A stretch of 64,000 nt of DNA from Rutpela maculata (GCA_936432065.2 OW386290.2:133346677-133410676); one strand, 5' to 3'; shown: positions 10,981 through 23,512, counted from the stretch's first letter. Notes: generated by a model from the letters alone, not told the origin. Translations and numbers: made by a program.

Positions 10981-12565
10981 GCAAAGAGTTCATACTAACA
11001 TCATTCAGTTCTGAGATCCGTTGAAAAAGAATGTTATTAAAACGTGTAAAACGGCAGCGAAAAAAGTTAAAATTACCCTCAAAGACAAGTCTATAGCCAT
11101 AAAGACAGATTTATCTCTTATTTCAAAATTATTGATAGCATCCAGAAGCAGACCAGACGTAGATTTGAGATACTATTTGAGCAAGTACGAGTTCTCAGCA
11201 CTACCGAAATCATTATTTGCAGTTGACGGGAGTATGCACCATTGTCTAGCTAAGTACAAACTTATGGATGCTCTTGAATCAATGCAAGGTATACCTGCCG
11301 AAGAAAACGATGATGATCATGCTTCAACCACACCTGCAGTTTTAGAAGAAAATGAGGAGCTACAGGAAAAAGTTGCGATAATAGATGGCATGGCGCTACC
11401 ACAAACTTAGCACAGCGAAGACATGCCGTGACCTCAGTTTAAGCTTCAGCAAATTTGTCGGACAAAAATTCAGCAATTACAGTGGGTTCATATTGTTTTC
11501 GACTCTTACAAAGAAAACTCGTTGAAGAAAGCCATGAGAGTGATGCGGCAAAAAGGCTCAGATCCAATCCAGTACAAAATCGGCCCAGAAACGAAAATTG
11601 GAAGTATAGCAATGAATAAATTCTTGTCCCACGATAAAACGAAGGATGAACTGACAGAGTTCCTTTCCGGTCAGATTCTTCAATTTGGCGTGTCCAATAA
11701 CAAAAGGTTTGTAATCAGTTGGAGGGACAAAGCGGCTTCATCACATGGCGATGATGTATCCAGTCTTTCAAGTACGCAGGAGGAGGCGGACACAAAGATC
11801 ATATTACATGCAGTATATTTAGCACAGAAAGGAATTAAAACAACTCATATATTCTCCCCCGATACTGATGTCCTAATTTTGGCACTAAGACGATATCCCC
11901 AACTTTCGAAAGGGTTTGCATTTTTCCTTGGCCATGACATGAAAAGGAGCAGATGTAACAGGATCGTTTGCCGGCAAAGGTAAAATAAAGTGGTGGAAAA
12001 CTTTTAATTCTGCAAGTGATAAGCTGCTAGAAGCTTTGGCTACCTATCTCTCACAGAAGATGTCAGGGCTAACTTGGAAGCATTCATTTGTCAGTTTTAT
12101 ATCCCAAAAACAACACTGACTGACATAGGAGCTGTGAGATGGTCGTTGTTCAGCCAGAAACAATGTCAAGATGAGAACCTTCCTCCAACAAGATCTGCAC
12201 TGGATCCGGCTTTGCTAAGAGCCCACCTTCAGTGTTTTGAGTGGAATCAGGACCTCATTCAGCACCCCAATAACCCACCACCATTAGATTTTAGATGGAA
12301 GAAAGTAGGGAGCACATACGAGCCAGTTGCTTGTACCAATCCTTGTGCTCCAGAGCTTATCTTTGAACTTTGTCGCTGCTCATGCTCCCAAAGGCGTTGC
12401 TCTCCTCCATGTACGTGTCAGTCGAATGGACTTCGGTGTACCGAAATGTGTAAGTGCGAAGGTAATCTCGACCGATGTGGTAGTATGGGAGAGTGCGAGC
12501 AAGGCGATGATGAAGATTTAGGGCTAAGTGAAATTTGCATTGAAACTGACGATGATTTTAATTAA
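10981..12565 (+). pseudogene. PIN/XPG-like nuclease with CXC-like tail, copy A1
   Basis: This is the best preserved copy of the family. The first piece (11021-11410) covers the region before the core and ends at VAIIDGMAL. After a one-base shift the core reads HIVFDSYKENSLKKAM (near 11505), QEEADTKIILHA (11790) and FSPDTDVLILALRRYP (11853). The acids sit where FEN1/XPG nucleases have their metal-binding DxD and EAEA/DSD residues. A second frameshift and a small deletion near 11940 precede GADVTGSFAGKGK. The last piece (12074-12565) has LPPTRSALDPALLRAH and a Cys-rich tail (CRCSCSQRRCSPPCTCQ, then CTEMCKCEG) like the tesmin/TSO1 CXC fold, followed by an acidic end. Nuclease activity is inferred from motifs only. 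The gene is inactive. Confidence 0.75.
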
Positions 12566-13559
12566 AAATGTCATTGTAGAAGTGAAAAGTATTGCTTGTC
12601 TGTACTTTGTCTATATAAATCTGTAACTACTGTATTTCTTTAAGTTTCTTCATCAAACGTTAATTTTTTTCCCCTTTTCTGGCGTTGGATGGGTTCCATC
12701 ATCCAGCTACACAGATGGGGGAAAGAGAAGGAAGTAAAAAGGAAAACATTAAAATTATATAGGTACTTTTTCTTTCAATTTCCTATGCCTACCTACATTG
12801 TAAAACATAGGGGAGATGGGGATATTTGTTAATTTATTTATGTTTGTAATGTTTTAGTTATAATTATTGTTTCCAGTGGCCCGAGAAATAGTGTCAAATA
12901 TGTTAATATGCACTGGCAAATCTCTTATTATTAAACATTATTTTTTTTTAAAATGAAACTTTTTGAGAGAACGGTTAGTTCTACGTAAAAAATTGTAATA
13001 ACCTTTTCTCTGTATAATTGATTTAGCAATATTTTTTATATAAAACTTTTTTTCGTAATCCCAATGGTTACTTAGATAAATTGGAGAAAGTGTTTGCGAT
13101 GACGGCCATTTTGATCTTCACGCGCAGCACTCAAACGCACCATTTTTGAGAGTGCCAACAACGAAAGTATGTTTCTCTAAGCTCAAACAAAGAGATTGGG
13201 ATCACTACCACACTTGCATCATCAAAGATCCCACGGATGTAGATTTGATAGGGGACTAGTTGTTAGAAGTCCATAGATCATTCTATGGACTATGGACTAT
13301 GGAATATTCAACATGGCGACCAAAATGGCCGCAACAAAATTTAAGTTTTATTTTTCATTAACAATTAATTTTTTAAAATTTATTTGCTTTCATCATGATT
13401 AGAAAATATTATTTAGGTATTAAGCACACTTTTTTTATCTAATATAGAGCCTATTATTTTCTTATTATTATATTTTTGCCAAACTCATCATCGAAATTGG
13501 CATAAATTTCTTAGAAACAATAAGAATAAGGAAGATCTTTTTTCTCTCCTAGGAAACCA
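12566..13559. other. Non-coding interior of element A
   Basis: The stretch holds the 3' flank of copy A1, then the inner inverted repeat (13015-13268) and a short direct repetition of CTATGGACTATGGA (13283-13303). Near 13360-13430 it carries TTTATTTGCTTTCATCATG and TATTATTTAGGTATTA, which also occur at the ends of the MITE at 49146-49690. No gene is seen. Confidence 0.6.
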
Positions 13560-14430
13560 TCTAGTTGATAATGTGCGAACTGCCAACTACACTACTTCAC
13601 TAACATTGGAAATAAATACGTCAGTTGTGAAACCGCTTCAACATCTCTTGTTGCACTAACTTGCACTCCTTTTGAGGACGCAGATGGGCGGATTATCGTG
13701 CACACAAGAGATGCAGTAATCAATGAGGCTAAAATCGTTGTCATAAGAAGCGTGGATACTGATGTTCTGGTTCTTGCCATAGCTTTCTTCTTTGTATTAA
13801 GAACTTTGGGCCTTGAAGAACTATGGATTTCATTGAACTTTGGACAGAAACGGAGATTCATTCCTCACACCATTGCCCTGGCGCTTGGTTCAGAGAAATC
13901 GGTCGCTCTGAGGGGTTTGCACGCATTCACAGGATGTGACACTGTTTCAGAATTTGCATACCACGGTAAACTCAGTGCCTGGAACATATGTAAGTGCCAC
14001 GATAAAGTTACTTCTGCTTCTATTGCAATTTTAAGTCCACTTCTAGCACTGCACAAGGATGTGCTCCATGAGCTAGAACAATTTGTAGTTTATATGTACC
14101 ACAAAAAATCCTTGCATAACTGTGGATAAGGCGAGATATGTTCTTTCTAGTTCTGATGAGAACCTGTTTGACTGACTCCAACATCAGAAGCACTCCGACA
14201 ACATGCTTTGAGAGCTGTTTTTCAGGGCAACCATATTTGGGGTCAGTGTATGAACCCACATGCGGACAGTCCAGATAATTGGGGATGGACGAAAGTTGAT
14301 TTAAACTGGCTAGTGATATGGCAGAGCTATCGTCATCTTGTAAAGTGCAGATGCAAAGCAGCGTGCTCTTCAAGTTGCAGCTGTAGACGCTCCCTAGTAA
14401 AATGTGTGCCTCTCAGTGGCGGCTGGTGAA
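13560..14430 (+). pseudogene. PIN/XPG-like nuclease with CXC-like tail, copy A2
   Basis: A second copy, clearly diverged from A1. The core is FEDADGRIIVHTRDAV, where the usual EEADTRI has Gly in place of Thr, followed by VVIRSVDTDVLVLAIAFF. LRGLHAFTGCDTVSEF and HGKLSAW follow. A frameshift near 14125 separates this from a piece carrying LRAVFQGNHIWGQCM, the NWGWTK block and a partial CXC-like tail (KCRCKAACSSSCSCRRS). The tail breaks off at 14418, where CAGTGGCGGCTGG begins unrelated sequence. Residues such as DTDVLVLAIAFF and the LGLEELW block match copy C (42150-42775) better than A1, so A2 and C form one subfamily. Confidence 0.72.
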
Positions 14431-15298
14431 ATTTAAATATTTTTTTTCTCGTCTGTGGCGCATGGGACCCATACGAAACTTGGGAAATAACATCTAGAGA
14501 AGCACTTCTCTAATGACCCCTAAAAAATTTTGAAAAAGCAGTTTGCGAAAAATTTTTTGAAAATTTGCTAGCCTCCCCTGGGTCTAGGGACCCCTGTTTA
14601 CTTTTATTTTTTTTTGTCATATGCATTTGACTTTTCATAAAAATGCATCGACAGATTTTAGAGTTTGTGAAAATATTTTCATTACTAACTGAGATACAAC
14701 GAATTGAAATATTGTAATTTGTTAAATTGTAAATTACAAAATTTCAATTTACTACACACTCTAATTAGAAGTGTGCTATTACCTCCATCATACAACTTAC
14801 AATTTATAGGAAAACATTAAATAGTATTCATCAGCCGAAAAAGAAAAAGAAAAGAACATGATCACGTTACAGTCATTACACTGTGGTCATTTTCGTCGCC
14901 ATGTTGGATATTTCGTCCTATGAACTTCTGACAACGTTTTAGAGCCTTTTTTTAACTCAGCATCCATAAAGACATATAATTAGGCATCTAAGTTTATTAA
15001 ATTAAAATAATTTAAAAAATTTCAATTTTATGATGGCCATCTTGGGAAACATGACCGCCATTTTGTTAGAGGGATAGGTTTCAGGTAGCTCCCCTTCCTA
15101 AACGTTGGCAATGGGTCTGGACAGGATGCATGGCAAGTTTGGTGTTTTCTGCACAAAGATCAGTTTTTTTTTTTGCTTACACGACGGACTATACCCATCT
15201 CTGAAAATTTGCCATCATTTAACACCAGACTGAGAAATAATCAAGGATTAATACTACCAACAGCCGGAAAAATAATAGCACATAAATATTTTTTCTAT

Positions 15299-15635
15299 TG
15301 TTAGCAGTTCCCCCTGTAGAAGTCCCGACCGCCGACGTAAAGATGCTACGTCAGTGAAATAAGGGATAAGCGACTTGCCTGTCCGGGCGCCGAGGACATT
15401 ATCTTCATCGCGCTGGCTTGGCTTAGACAGTCGTCAGAGTATTAATTACCATTTTTCAAGTTATTTTTATTAATTAACATTATTTCGATAATCCTGATTT
15501 TGAGAATTATTAATTGTGCATTAAATTCAAATTAATAAATTTTATAACGTGGTTAAATCGAATTTAATTTATTGTTGTGTGTGATTGGAATAATTTATCA
15601 TCATGTTATCGGCACCCCCCCTTATATTTCTAACA
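15299..15635 (+). repeat. 5' LTR
   Basis: It starts TGTTAGCAGTTCCCCCTG and ends ATATTTCTAACA. It differs from the 3' LTR at only a few positions (for example GCAG/GCGG, AATAAG/AATGAG and one base in a C-run). Confidence 0.92.
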
Positions 15636-15693
15636 TCAGAAGTGGGATAGTTTTCACGTTTTCCACTTAATTACTTGGAGCAGAAGACCGGAA

Positions 15694-15903
15694 AATGGAA
15701 AAACTACTGTTTGAAGTATTAAAAACCATTAGAATAAACCAAACAGCACCTGAACAAGTTGATTTACCATTGTTTGGACTAGATGTGGATGATGTTAAGC
15801 AATAAAGTGAACAGGTTGACATAATTAAAACTGAATTTGAGTGGTATGATCTTCAAATTGTGGTAAGAGTTGGATATTTTTTATCTAATGATGCTAAAAT
15901 ATG
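15694..15903 (+). pseudogene. gag N-terminal remnant
   Basis: An ATG 59 bases after the 5' LTR opens a frame reading MEKLLFEVLKTIRI, then LPLFGLDVDDVKQ and a TAA stop. The same frame continues past the stop with EQVDIIKTEFEW, then VVRVGYFLSNDAKI before another stop. The pattern (acidic linker, EW or KW block, RVGYFL) resembles the start of retrotransposon gag proteins in insects. The remainder of gag and all of pol are missing. The assignment is by memory of the pattern. Confidence 0.55.
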
Positions 15904-17557
15904 ATTTATCGCCAGTTACACGATACTGGATTACTTTTAAGTATGATTTTTAGTCATTTTCACAAAAAAAAAAAAAAAAATTCTTGACGTTTGCTTTGTG
16001 AGGCTATTTTTAATTGTTGGAGTAATTATGCAGTTTTTGTTAAAAAAAAAAATTACCTTTGCTCAAAAATTTACATCCAAATTGGAGTATCTTCAATCTA
16101 ATTTAATTAATTATTTATGGCATTTACGACAGTAAAATACAAGAATGTGTTTTAATGCGAGATTTTGAAACTATTTCAGACTTATTGAATATTTAGGCAC
16201 AATTTTTAAGTCAACACGTTGTTTTCTCACAAAATAAACATGAGTGCAAGCAATCTCGATTAGAACGACCATAACCATAAGTGTTAGGGTCTAATTTATT
16301 ATGCTTAAGTGCCGAGCAGTTAAACTGTCAATCCGTTGTCCCTCAGTTTAAGAAACTCGTATCAACAAATAAATTTATGAAATCTAACAATTATTCATCT
16401 CATAGGACAAAGAAGTAAAGTAAATGTTATTTTCAGTGATAAAAGCACAGAAAAAAAAATTGATAATGAAATTTACATGGGTTTGTTTAGTTGACACTGT
16501 GAAGGATATTTTGAAAGATGTTTTATTCAAATTAGTTGAAGGCTCAGTCTCAATAAAATGTGTTTATTAGTCCGGGAAAAATGTTATCAAAACATAAATT
16601 TCAGGCTGTTGTCGAAATTATAGGTCAGCGTACTAGGTTAACTTTTATGGTTATTCTAGCCCTTAACTTTGACTAGGATGTAATTGTTGGAAGTAATTTA
16701 TTTTATTTATTTATTTTGAGAGTTTTGAGACAGACCTCTTGCCGCTGTCATAGATTGTGACAGTACGTGTTATTAGCAGGTAGTTTTCTGATGTTTTACG
16801 AGTCTTGAAAGACAATTTTAATCAATTAAATGTACCCAACGAATATTATTCCCAAATCAGCTGTTGACTTGAGAAGTATTCAGATATGATTATCTCATGC
16901 ACTGCCGCATGTATGGTAAATACCTGCTACATCAATGCATTTAATTTACCAGATAATTTCATTATTACCCGACGACCTTATCGACTCTGCTAGCGAACAT
17001 GAAGAAATCTGTTTTGTGGATGGATTTCTTTTGAGATCATATTTATTACACGAGAAAGCATTTTTACGAGAAGTCTTTAAAAAAAAAAAGAGAGAGTTCT
17101 TATCGTTTGTGTATTGATTTCCATAAATTAAACGCAGATGTGGTAGAGACAAATTTTCGAAATCTGTCCGTTTGTACATTTTTAGATGAATTGCACATTC
17201 AGTACCAAGCTCCTGATGTAAATTGAGCCAGTGAACAAATTGAACACAATATATGTGCACCATTATGAACTTGATCCGAATTGAAATCGGGATATAAGGA
17301 ATGGCCGAGCATTTTGTGGAAACTTTAGTTAGTTTTGCTGAGAATTTGAATTTTTGGGCCTCTATGAGATAGTGAGTACTGAAAAGGCAGGTATGCGAAT
17401 TAAGATTTTTCTCTGGGAAGAAAATTACATGATTGATCTATTAGAATTCCTCGAGACTGGTGATGGATCTCAAGGTAGGATGAGATTGTTATTTAATAAT
17501 TTGTAAAAGTATTATTTTTTTTTAATTTTGACTTTTTGATATTGATGAACTGAATCT

Positions 17558-17862
17558 GTGTACAAGGCTGGACTTTAGATCTGCCTTGTAGTATGGGGTC
17601 AGCATACTCCCATACAGGAATTGAATGTGTGTACAAGTCTGGACTTTAGATCTGTCTTGTAGTATGGGGTCAGCATACTTCCATACATGAATTGAATTGT
17701 TTGTGTACAAGTCTGGACTTTAGATCTGTCTTGTAGTATGGGGTCGGCATACTCCCATACAGGAATTGAATGTGTGTACAAGCCTGGACTTTAGATCTGT
17801 CTTGTAGTATGGGGTCAGCATACTTCCATACATGAATTGAATTTTTTGTGTGAAGATTGGAT
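17558..17862 (+). repeat. Tandem repeat of about 70 bp with a dimeric pattern
   Basis: Four copies of a unit reading TGTACAAGTCTGGACTTTAG, ATCTGTCTTGTAGTATGGGG and TCAGCATACT lie at about 17559, 17629, 17704 and 17773. Copies 1 and 3 share TCCCATACAGGAATTGAA, and copies 2 and 4 share TTCCATACATGAATTGAAT, so the real unit is a dimer of about 144 bp. It lies inside the LTR element near the 3' LTR. Open frames here are repeat artefacts. Confidence 0.88.
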
Positions 17863-17985
17863 TTTAAATCCATAGTATTAACTTTTGCCCAATATTGATT
17901 TTGTTTTTCCACTTTTGACATGTTATGGTAAAAGGAACCTCTGGAGAAGGATGTTCCGAGAACGAAACATTCGTCAGTCTGGCCG

Positions 17986-18321
17986 TGTTAGCGGTTCCCC
18001 CTGTAGAAGTCCCGACCGCCGACGTAAAGATGCTACGTCAGTGAAATGAGGGATAAGCGACTTGCCTGTCCGGGCGCCGAGGACATTATCTTCATCGCGC
18101 TGGCTTGGCTTAGACAGTCGTCAGAGTATTAATTACCATTTTTCAAGTTATTTTTCTTAATTAACATTATTTCGATAATCCTGATTTTGAGAATTATTAA
18201 TTGTGCATTAAATTCAAATTAATAAATTTTATAACGTGGTTAAATCGAATTTAATTTATTGTTGTGTGTGATTGGAATAATTTATCATCATGTTATCGGC
18301 ACCCCCCCTATATTTCTAACA
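17986..18321 (+). repeat. 3' LTR
   Basis: It starts TGTTAGCGGTTCCCCCTG and ends ATATTTCTAACA, followed by the target duplication CTAT. It is nearly identical to 15299-15635. Confidence 0.92.
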
Positions 18322-18344
18322 CTATATTATTCTTAGGCTATACA

Positions 18345-19383
18345 AAATCTTACCTATGACATAAACATAGACATAATTTATTGATGTTAAAGATACAAAA
18401 GTATATACACAAGTCAAAAGAACAACACAGTAGTATGTAAACAAACTGAGACATGAAAATAGTTGTAATAAATAACAATGTATGGTATAATGTTAAAATA
18501 TAAAATATATTTTTTTAATGGTAGAATTTCTTATAAATATACAATGTATTATTTAAATAAGACTTAAATTACTGTTTAAAAATTCTAAATCACTATAAAA
18601 TGCCTTTGACAGGAGAAATTTTTTTATTCTACATTTAAATTTCCTTTCGGGTAATACTCTTATAGATTGAGGCAACGCATTAAAGTATTTAATACAATAA
18701 TAACCAGTTCCATCCCTGGTTTTATTGAGTCTCAAATGCGAGTGTATTTGACCTCATTCGCTTTGATGTATAAAAGACACTGCAGTATATAGACCGATAC
18801 AGACCGACATCGTCACGGGAAGCAGCATGCCCCCATACAAGAATGCCATACGATATCACCGAGTGGATAAGGCTATGATAAGCAATGAGGAGAGTTTGTT
18901 GAGATACATTGCTAGACAAATTTCTAAGCAGGTATATGTTTTTAGATATTTTGCTGCTAACATAAGTGGTATGTTGATCCCATGTTAATTTAGAATCTAG
19001 ATATAGACCCAAGAATTTAACAGAGTAGGGATTGTTAAAATTATGTATATTTCGCAGTGAAAAGATCATTGTTTCTGTTTTTGAGGTATTTAGACTCAAT
19101 TTATTGGAAATAAACCAGCTTTGACCAACTGCTTGTGTTAGATCCACCTCATCTAACAAAATTGACAGGTTCGAGTTACAATCAGTTATGTTACGGACGT
19201 CAGCAAACATTATTAATAAAGAGTCTATTATAGAATTGGGAAGGTCGTTTATATATATTAAAAATAGAGTGGGGCCCAGGACTGAGCCTTGTGGGACTCC
19301 GGACTCGATGTTAAGTAGGTCAGACTTCAATCCATTATAGAGGGCGTATTGGCTTCTTTCACTAAGGTAGGATTCTAACATGG
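18345..19383 (-). pseudogene. 5'-truncated LINE, RT and C-terminal region
   Basis: On the minus strand, 18722-19381 reads from LESYLSERSQYALYNGLKS through GVPQGSVLGPTLFLIYINDL to the motif C region FADVRNIT. There the second Asp of the expected FADD is Val, which would abolish activity. VKFLGLYLDSKLTWDQH and SYGILVWGHA follow. A frameshift near 18735 leads into the last piece (18553-18735), ending RKFKCRIKKFLLSKAFYS. The copy starts inside the RT domain, as 5'-truncated LINEs do. It belongs to the jockey/CR1 group in a broad sense. Confidence 0.88.
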
Positions 19384-20020
19384 TTCAAGTATGATACATA
19401 GCTGTACTCAGAATGATGTGAGAGATGCGATTTCAGGCTCCAGCTATACAGAGTACCATTTGAAAAAAAAGATAGGGTGGTCTCTTAGAGTTTACAAGAG
19501 GCAACATGGTTCTAAGGGCGTTATCAGACAGTCTTTCATGCATGTTGCAGGTTTTTTGTTTATATTTAATTCTGGGACACCCGTCATAGCAGAAAAGAAG
19601 TAACAGATTTTTTTTTAATTAATAGTTAGCGAAATGGGGAATTCATACTTGCAAACCTCGTTCGGAGGATAATTTGAATTCTAGCTATTAGAGATTGAAT
19701 TGCCGGTACCGATTATGTTCAACGTGCATCCATTTCGACGTTTGCAATCTGATATAAAACCAGAGCCAAAAAAAAACTTTAATGTCAAAAAGCGAACGAC
19801 AAATTAAAGGAGGATGTTACAAAGTGGCTAATTTTAGCCTAAGCTGAACAACGGAAAATGTAGAATGTATTCGGTTTTACGGAAAAACGGCGAGAAAATG
19901 TGGAAAAGTTAAAAAAATACTTGAGAATTTACAAAGTCTTGTCTGAGATATTCACAAGTTAAACTTATAATATCCATTTTATTTTACTTTAGATTATGGT
20001 GGTTTCTTCTAGTATTTTTC
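19384..20020. other. Gene-free stretch between LINE and mariner remnants
   Basis: No coding pattern is seen. The motif ATACC/AGTACCATTTGAAAAAAAAG at about 19450 recurs near 21324 on the other side of the mariner transposase, so part of this stretch may be flank or terminal sequence of that element. Confidence 0.45.
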
Positions 20021-21035
20021 TTATAGAATATGATGCTCTACTTCGCTTTGCCGAAAAACGTAGAGAAAATGCTGAAATATTAATCGTCCTCTGTTTATCA
20101 CGCCTTGGGTACATACATGTTGAAGAATTTCAACATTTAATCTGCGGCATTCAGTTTGTATTCTATTTTTAAGATCTTCGACATCATTTAGAGGTGTAAA
20201 GTACACTCTTTCTTTTATATATGGCCAAAGGAAAAAATAACGGTGTGAGATCCGGTTCATCTAGTTCCGAGTTCCGATCCATCTACCTGGATAAGCTGCA
20301 TTTAAATAATTCGTTACAATTATAGCATTATGTGGCGGTGCCCCTTCTTGTTGTAATATCATGTTATGCCTAATATGTAATAGAACGTCTTCTATGAAAT
20401 TTAACAACTCTTCTCTTAAAAACTGTCTATCTTTCTCCAGTAAGCGTGCCCCCGTAAAACTTTGGTCCTATAATTTGTCCTTTGAGAATTCCACACCATA
20501 CATTAATTCCCCAGATATTTTGGAAATTAGTTTCCCGAAGCCAGTGAGGATTATCCTGCGACCAATAATGGCAGTTATGTCTATTGACAATTCCATTATT
20601 ATGGAAACGGGATTCATCTGACCACATGATGCGATCTAATATAGTCATTTCTTGAGCAACTGCCAACCATGCTACAAAATATAGACGTCTCTCGTAATCT
20701 CCTGGAAGCAAGCCCTGATGTATATGTATTTTATATGATCGCAGTTTATTGCCTCTCAGAATTCTTTGAATTGAAGAATATGAAATATCAGTTTCTGTCG
20801 CTAACTGACGAATAGAAATATGCGGGTCTACGAAAACACGGGCTAAAACTGCAACTGTATGTTCCTCATCTCGTGCGGTTCTGGGCTTAAAAACGTTTCT
20901 TTTTTTCTCAACACTTCCACATTCGCTCATATTTCTTGCCAATTTTGCAAACATTTTGTCTGATGGTACCGGCCTATTTCGAAAGCGATCTTGATATAAA
21001 CGTTTGGCTGCTTTACTGTTTTTTCCGAACTCCAT
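20021..21035 (-). pseudogene. Tc1/mariner (DUF4817-type) transposase, nearly full length
   Basis: The main minus-strand frame (20427-21035) begins MEFGKNSKAAKRLYQDRF, carries a helix-turn-helix (ISIRQLATETDISYSSIQRI), the first catalytic Asp in MWSDESRF, and ends GPKFYGGTLTGER. Downstream pieces read LQQEGAPPHN, where the usual catalytic Asp of QQDG is Glu, then YPGRWIG. A frameshift in the SPDLTPLDFFLWG region removes the third acid. The last piece (20021-20260) has ERVYFTPLNDVEDLKNRI. Compared with the copy at 598-1412 the whole length is present, but the active site is lost at two positions. The element's exact termini were not found. Confidence 0.87.
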
Positions 21036-23510
21036 AAATTAATATCATGTCCAATTTTTCTTCATTAGTGTAAGATACCATTGTGTAAATCTATTTAGAA
21101 GTATAACATAAAACAAAAACGAATAACACAGTAACAAATTTGACATTACTAACAATGACAAAATTCAATTGTTTCCATGCCTAACTATGTTGAATCAGAA
21201 ACAAAACCTTTAAATGAAGTTTTTTCGTATTTTATTAATTTTCTCGAAATTTTCCTTATGAAAGTGTATACTTTTTTCGCATGGTTGAATGCAGAACAAC
21301 AATCGGCAAAAAAATGTATAGCATACCATTTGAAAAAAAAGTTGACTATCGTTATTTTATCATATGTGATCAAAGAGATGATTTAAGGACGTCATTCGAT
21401 AGAGCTTGACAAACGATTTACAAATATATATGATTTATTGTAGTTTTCTCTTAAAATAAAAAAGATACAGGGGGGCGAATACCAAGCTGAATCACCCGGT
21501 ATAAACTCAAAAAAAAAAAAAATTGAGCTAAATTTTCAAGATGTTTGGGTCTTTTTTTTAATTTTTAGGAAGCAATAAAAAATTGGACAAAATTTGGCTA
21601 ACTTCAACATGCTGGTAAATTTGTAAATGTGAATATTTTTATTCCTAACTTTCCCTGCATTGAAGTACTACTTTGAACTAAAAGATAATGCATTTATAAC
21701 TTATATTAAAGTCAGTTACTTTTTATGGACCTGTGAATAGTTAGAGATGAAAAAAATTAAGAGATAACTATATTATATTGTTATTTTTATATACTAATAA
21801 AAATCAATAGCCATCCAAAATGGCAACACAAGAAAGGTTTTTATGTCCTCTTTAAAACCCACTTTAATTTTTCTTCCTAGTTTGTATGGTTTTCGAGCAA
21901 TTCAATTTTTTCTATAGGCCGCGCGCAAAAAATTTCAAATAGCCGAAAATTCGCGCGCATTAAAAATATAAATTTTGGAATTTTTTTCAATATCGATTTT
22001 CTCGAAAACCATGGCATATACAACAAAATTACAATAGGACTTTTTTTAGGAAGTTAGTCAAGCTTTCTTTTTTATGCTAAGCACTTTTTTATATCTTCAA
22101 CGGTTAACGAGTTATCAGTAAAATAAGGCTTTTTTCACCGAAAGGGTTACTGAAGGAAAATCTCAGATAACATTTTTTGTGATGGAAATTATTATAATTA
22201 TTGGACTCTTCCGAGAGATGGTTTGTATTCCAGTTGTGAAAAATTGAATTATTTTGACATGCTACTGTTTCGACCTCTACAGCTCCCTTTCGAGACAAAA
22301 GAATCTTATTTGTAGAAAATCGAACGAGAAATGGAATAACGTAAACCACAACTCGAAATCTCTACCCGTTCTCGAGATATATCACAATGGTAACCAAACT
22401 GTTTCACAAGTAAAACATTTGACGCTGTTTGTTGGTGGCCACTTAAATTTGTGGTGTCACTTTTTGGAGTACTGGAGCAAATGGTACAGAATGCACTATA
22501 ACTTTCTGTTCTGAAAATAATGTCGCTTGGAATTCTCTAGTTCTCAGCCCACGAATTACATAAATTGTAATATCCCAATATCCAACTTGTTCCCGGTTTT
22601 TCAATTTTGAGAATAGTCACCCAGTATAGCATACTAATTTACCTTCATCAAATAAATATAATTCACGAGAACTAGGGCACTGAATGTCGTAGCTATATCT
22701 GTAGCGAATTTCCATACAAAGTTGTAAAAAAAAACAATTATTTGGTTGAAAACAAATGAAAGCAGGCACGCGGGTTATTTTGCGACAAGTTTATGGCCAA
22801 CTTACTTTGTTATTAACGCTTATACATAAACATTAAGCAACAAATCCACGTGCGTGATTTTACACAGTTTTAGTAGAATACACCGAATAAAATATGTAAT
22901 TCTACCAACGAGGCATCTAATTATCATTTTGGTTTAGCATTTCTAAATGGAATTGGGTTTAATTTTAGCACGAGAAAGGTCAATAATAATTAAATTCCTG
23001 AGTAGAAATATAAATAAATTGGATTGATATTAACCAACATTTTGATTAAGGACTGTACAAAATTTGCCTGCCTCGAAAGTGCTGAAAGTACCGTATAATT
23101 TACCAGAATATCTTAAATAATGAATTTCATGAATTTAAACCAATGAAATAATATAGCAACATAAACAATTGCTTTCCAGATTTATTGCTATGTAATAAAG
23201 ATTGATTAGAAGAAAATGCTGTTGATATTGTTAGCAAGGACGTAGATTATATGCTGCAAAATTTTTAAGGAAAAATCCGGGCATAAAAAAACTTAAAACA
23301 TCATCACACAGGTATTAAGAAAGACACTTTTCTTGTGCTTTGTCAATGTTTACTTGAAACTGGAGTTTTCTCAATGATTTCACATTTCTTTCGCAATGAA
23401 AATTATCTAAGATAACTCCAGCTTCCACAAAAGTTGACCGGTCCCAAATATGCAACTATCGACTAATTGTCATAATTTACAACCTTGCAACATGTTTTAA
23501 AATGCTATTA
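21036..23510. other. Gene-free AT-rich stretch
   Basis: No coding pattern is supported. Near 21490 a CACCCGGTATA motif is seen, as at 2020-2036. Between 21880 and 22060 the sequence repeats a 'TTTTCGAG(C/A)AA' theme on both sides of a GCGCGC-rich patch (21918-21957). The rest is unassigned and probably old repeat sequence. Confidence 0.5.
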
Positions 23511-23512
23511 TT

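Larger units (their letters stand above)
10200..15168. mobile_element. Composite DNA transposon with two PIN/XPG-family genes (element A)
   Basis: The outer arms 10200-10430 and 14930-15168 are inverted copies, sharing ACTTGCC, CAGACCCATTG, CCTGAAACCTATC and AACAAAATGGCGG in order. A second inverted pair (10424-10690 with 13015-13268) includes GCAAACACTTTCTCCAATTT and AAGTAACCATTGGGATTACG. One decayed gene lies between the inner pair (10981-12565) and a second lies to the right (13560-14430). The segment at 13265-13325 also mirrors 14885-14935. The simplest reading is two related elements fused or recombined through their long inverted repeats. No clear target duplication was found. Confidence 0.7.
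15299..18321 (+). mobile_element. Non-autonomous LTR retrotransposon
   Basis: Two direct LTRs (15299-15635 and 17986-18321, about 336 bp) are nearly identical and have TGTTAG...CTAACA ends. A 4-bp target duplication CTAT flanks the element (15295-15298 and 18322-18325). The bases just after the 5' LTR (TCAGAAGTGGGATAG) are the candidate primer binding site; I could not name the tRNA. The 2.35-kb interior has only a short broken gag-like start and no protease, RT or integrase. High LTR identity suggests a fairly recent insertion. Confidence 0.92.

Noticed and set aside
14418..14900. hAT-like start CAGTGGCGGCTGGTGA at the end of copy A2
   Set aside because: The start resembles hAT termini, but no matching right end or 8-bp duplication could be found.
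17522..17921. Overlapping minus-strand frames with repeated YKTDLKSRLVH-type text
   Set aside because: They are translations of the 70-bp tandem repeat inside the LTR element.
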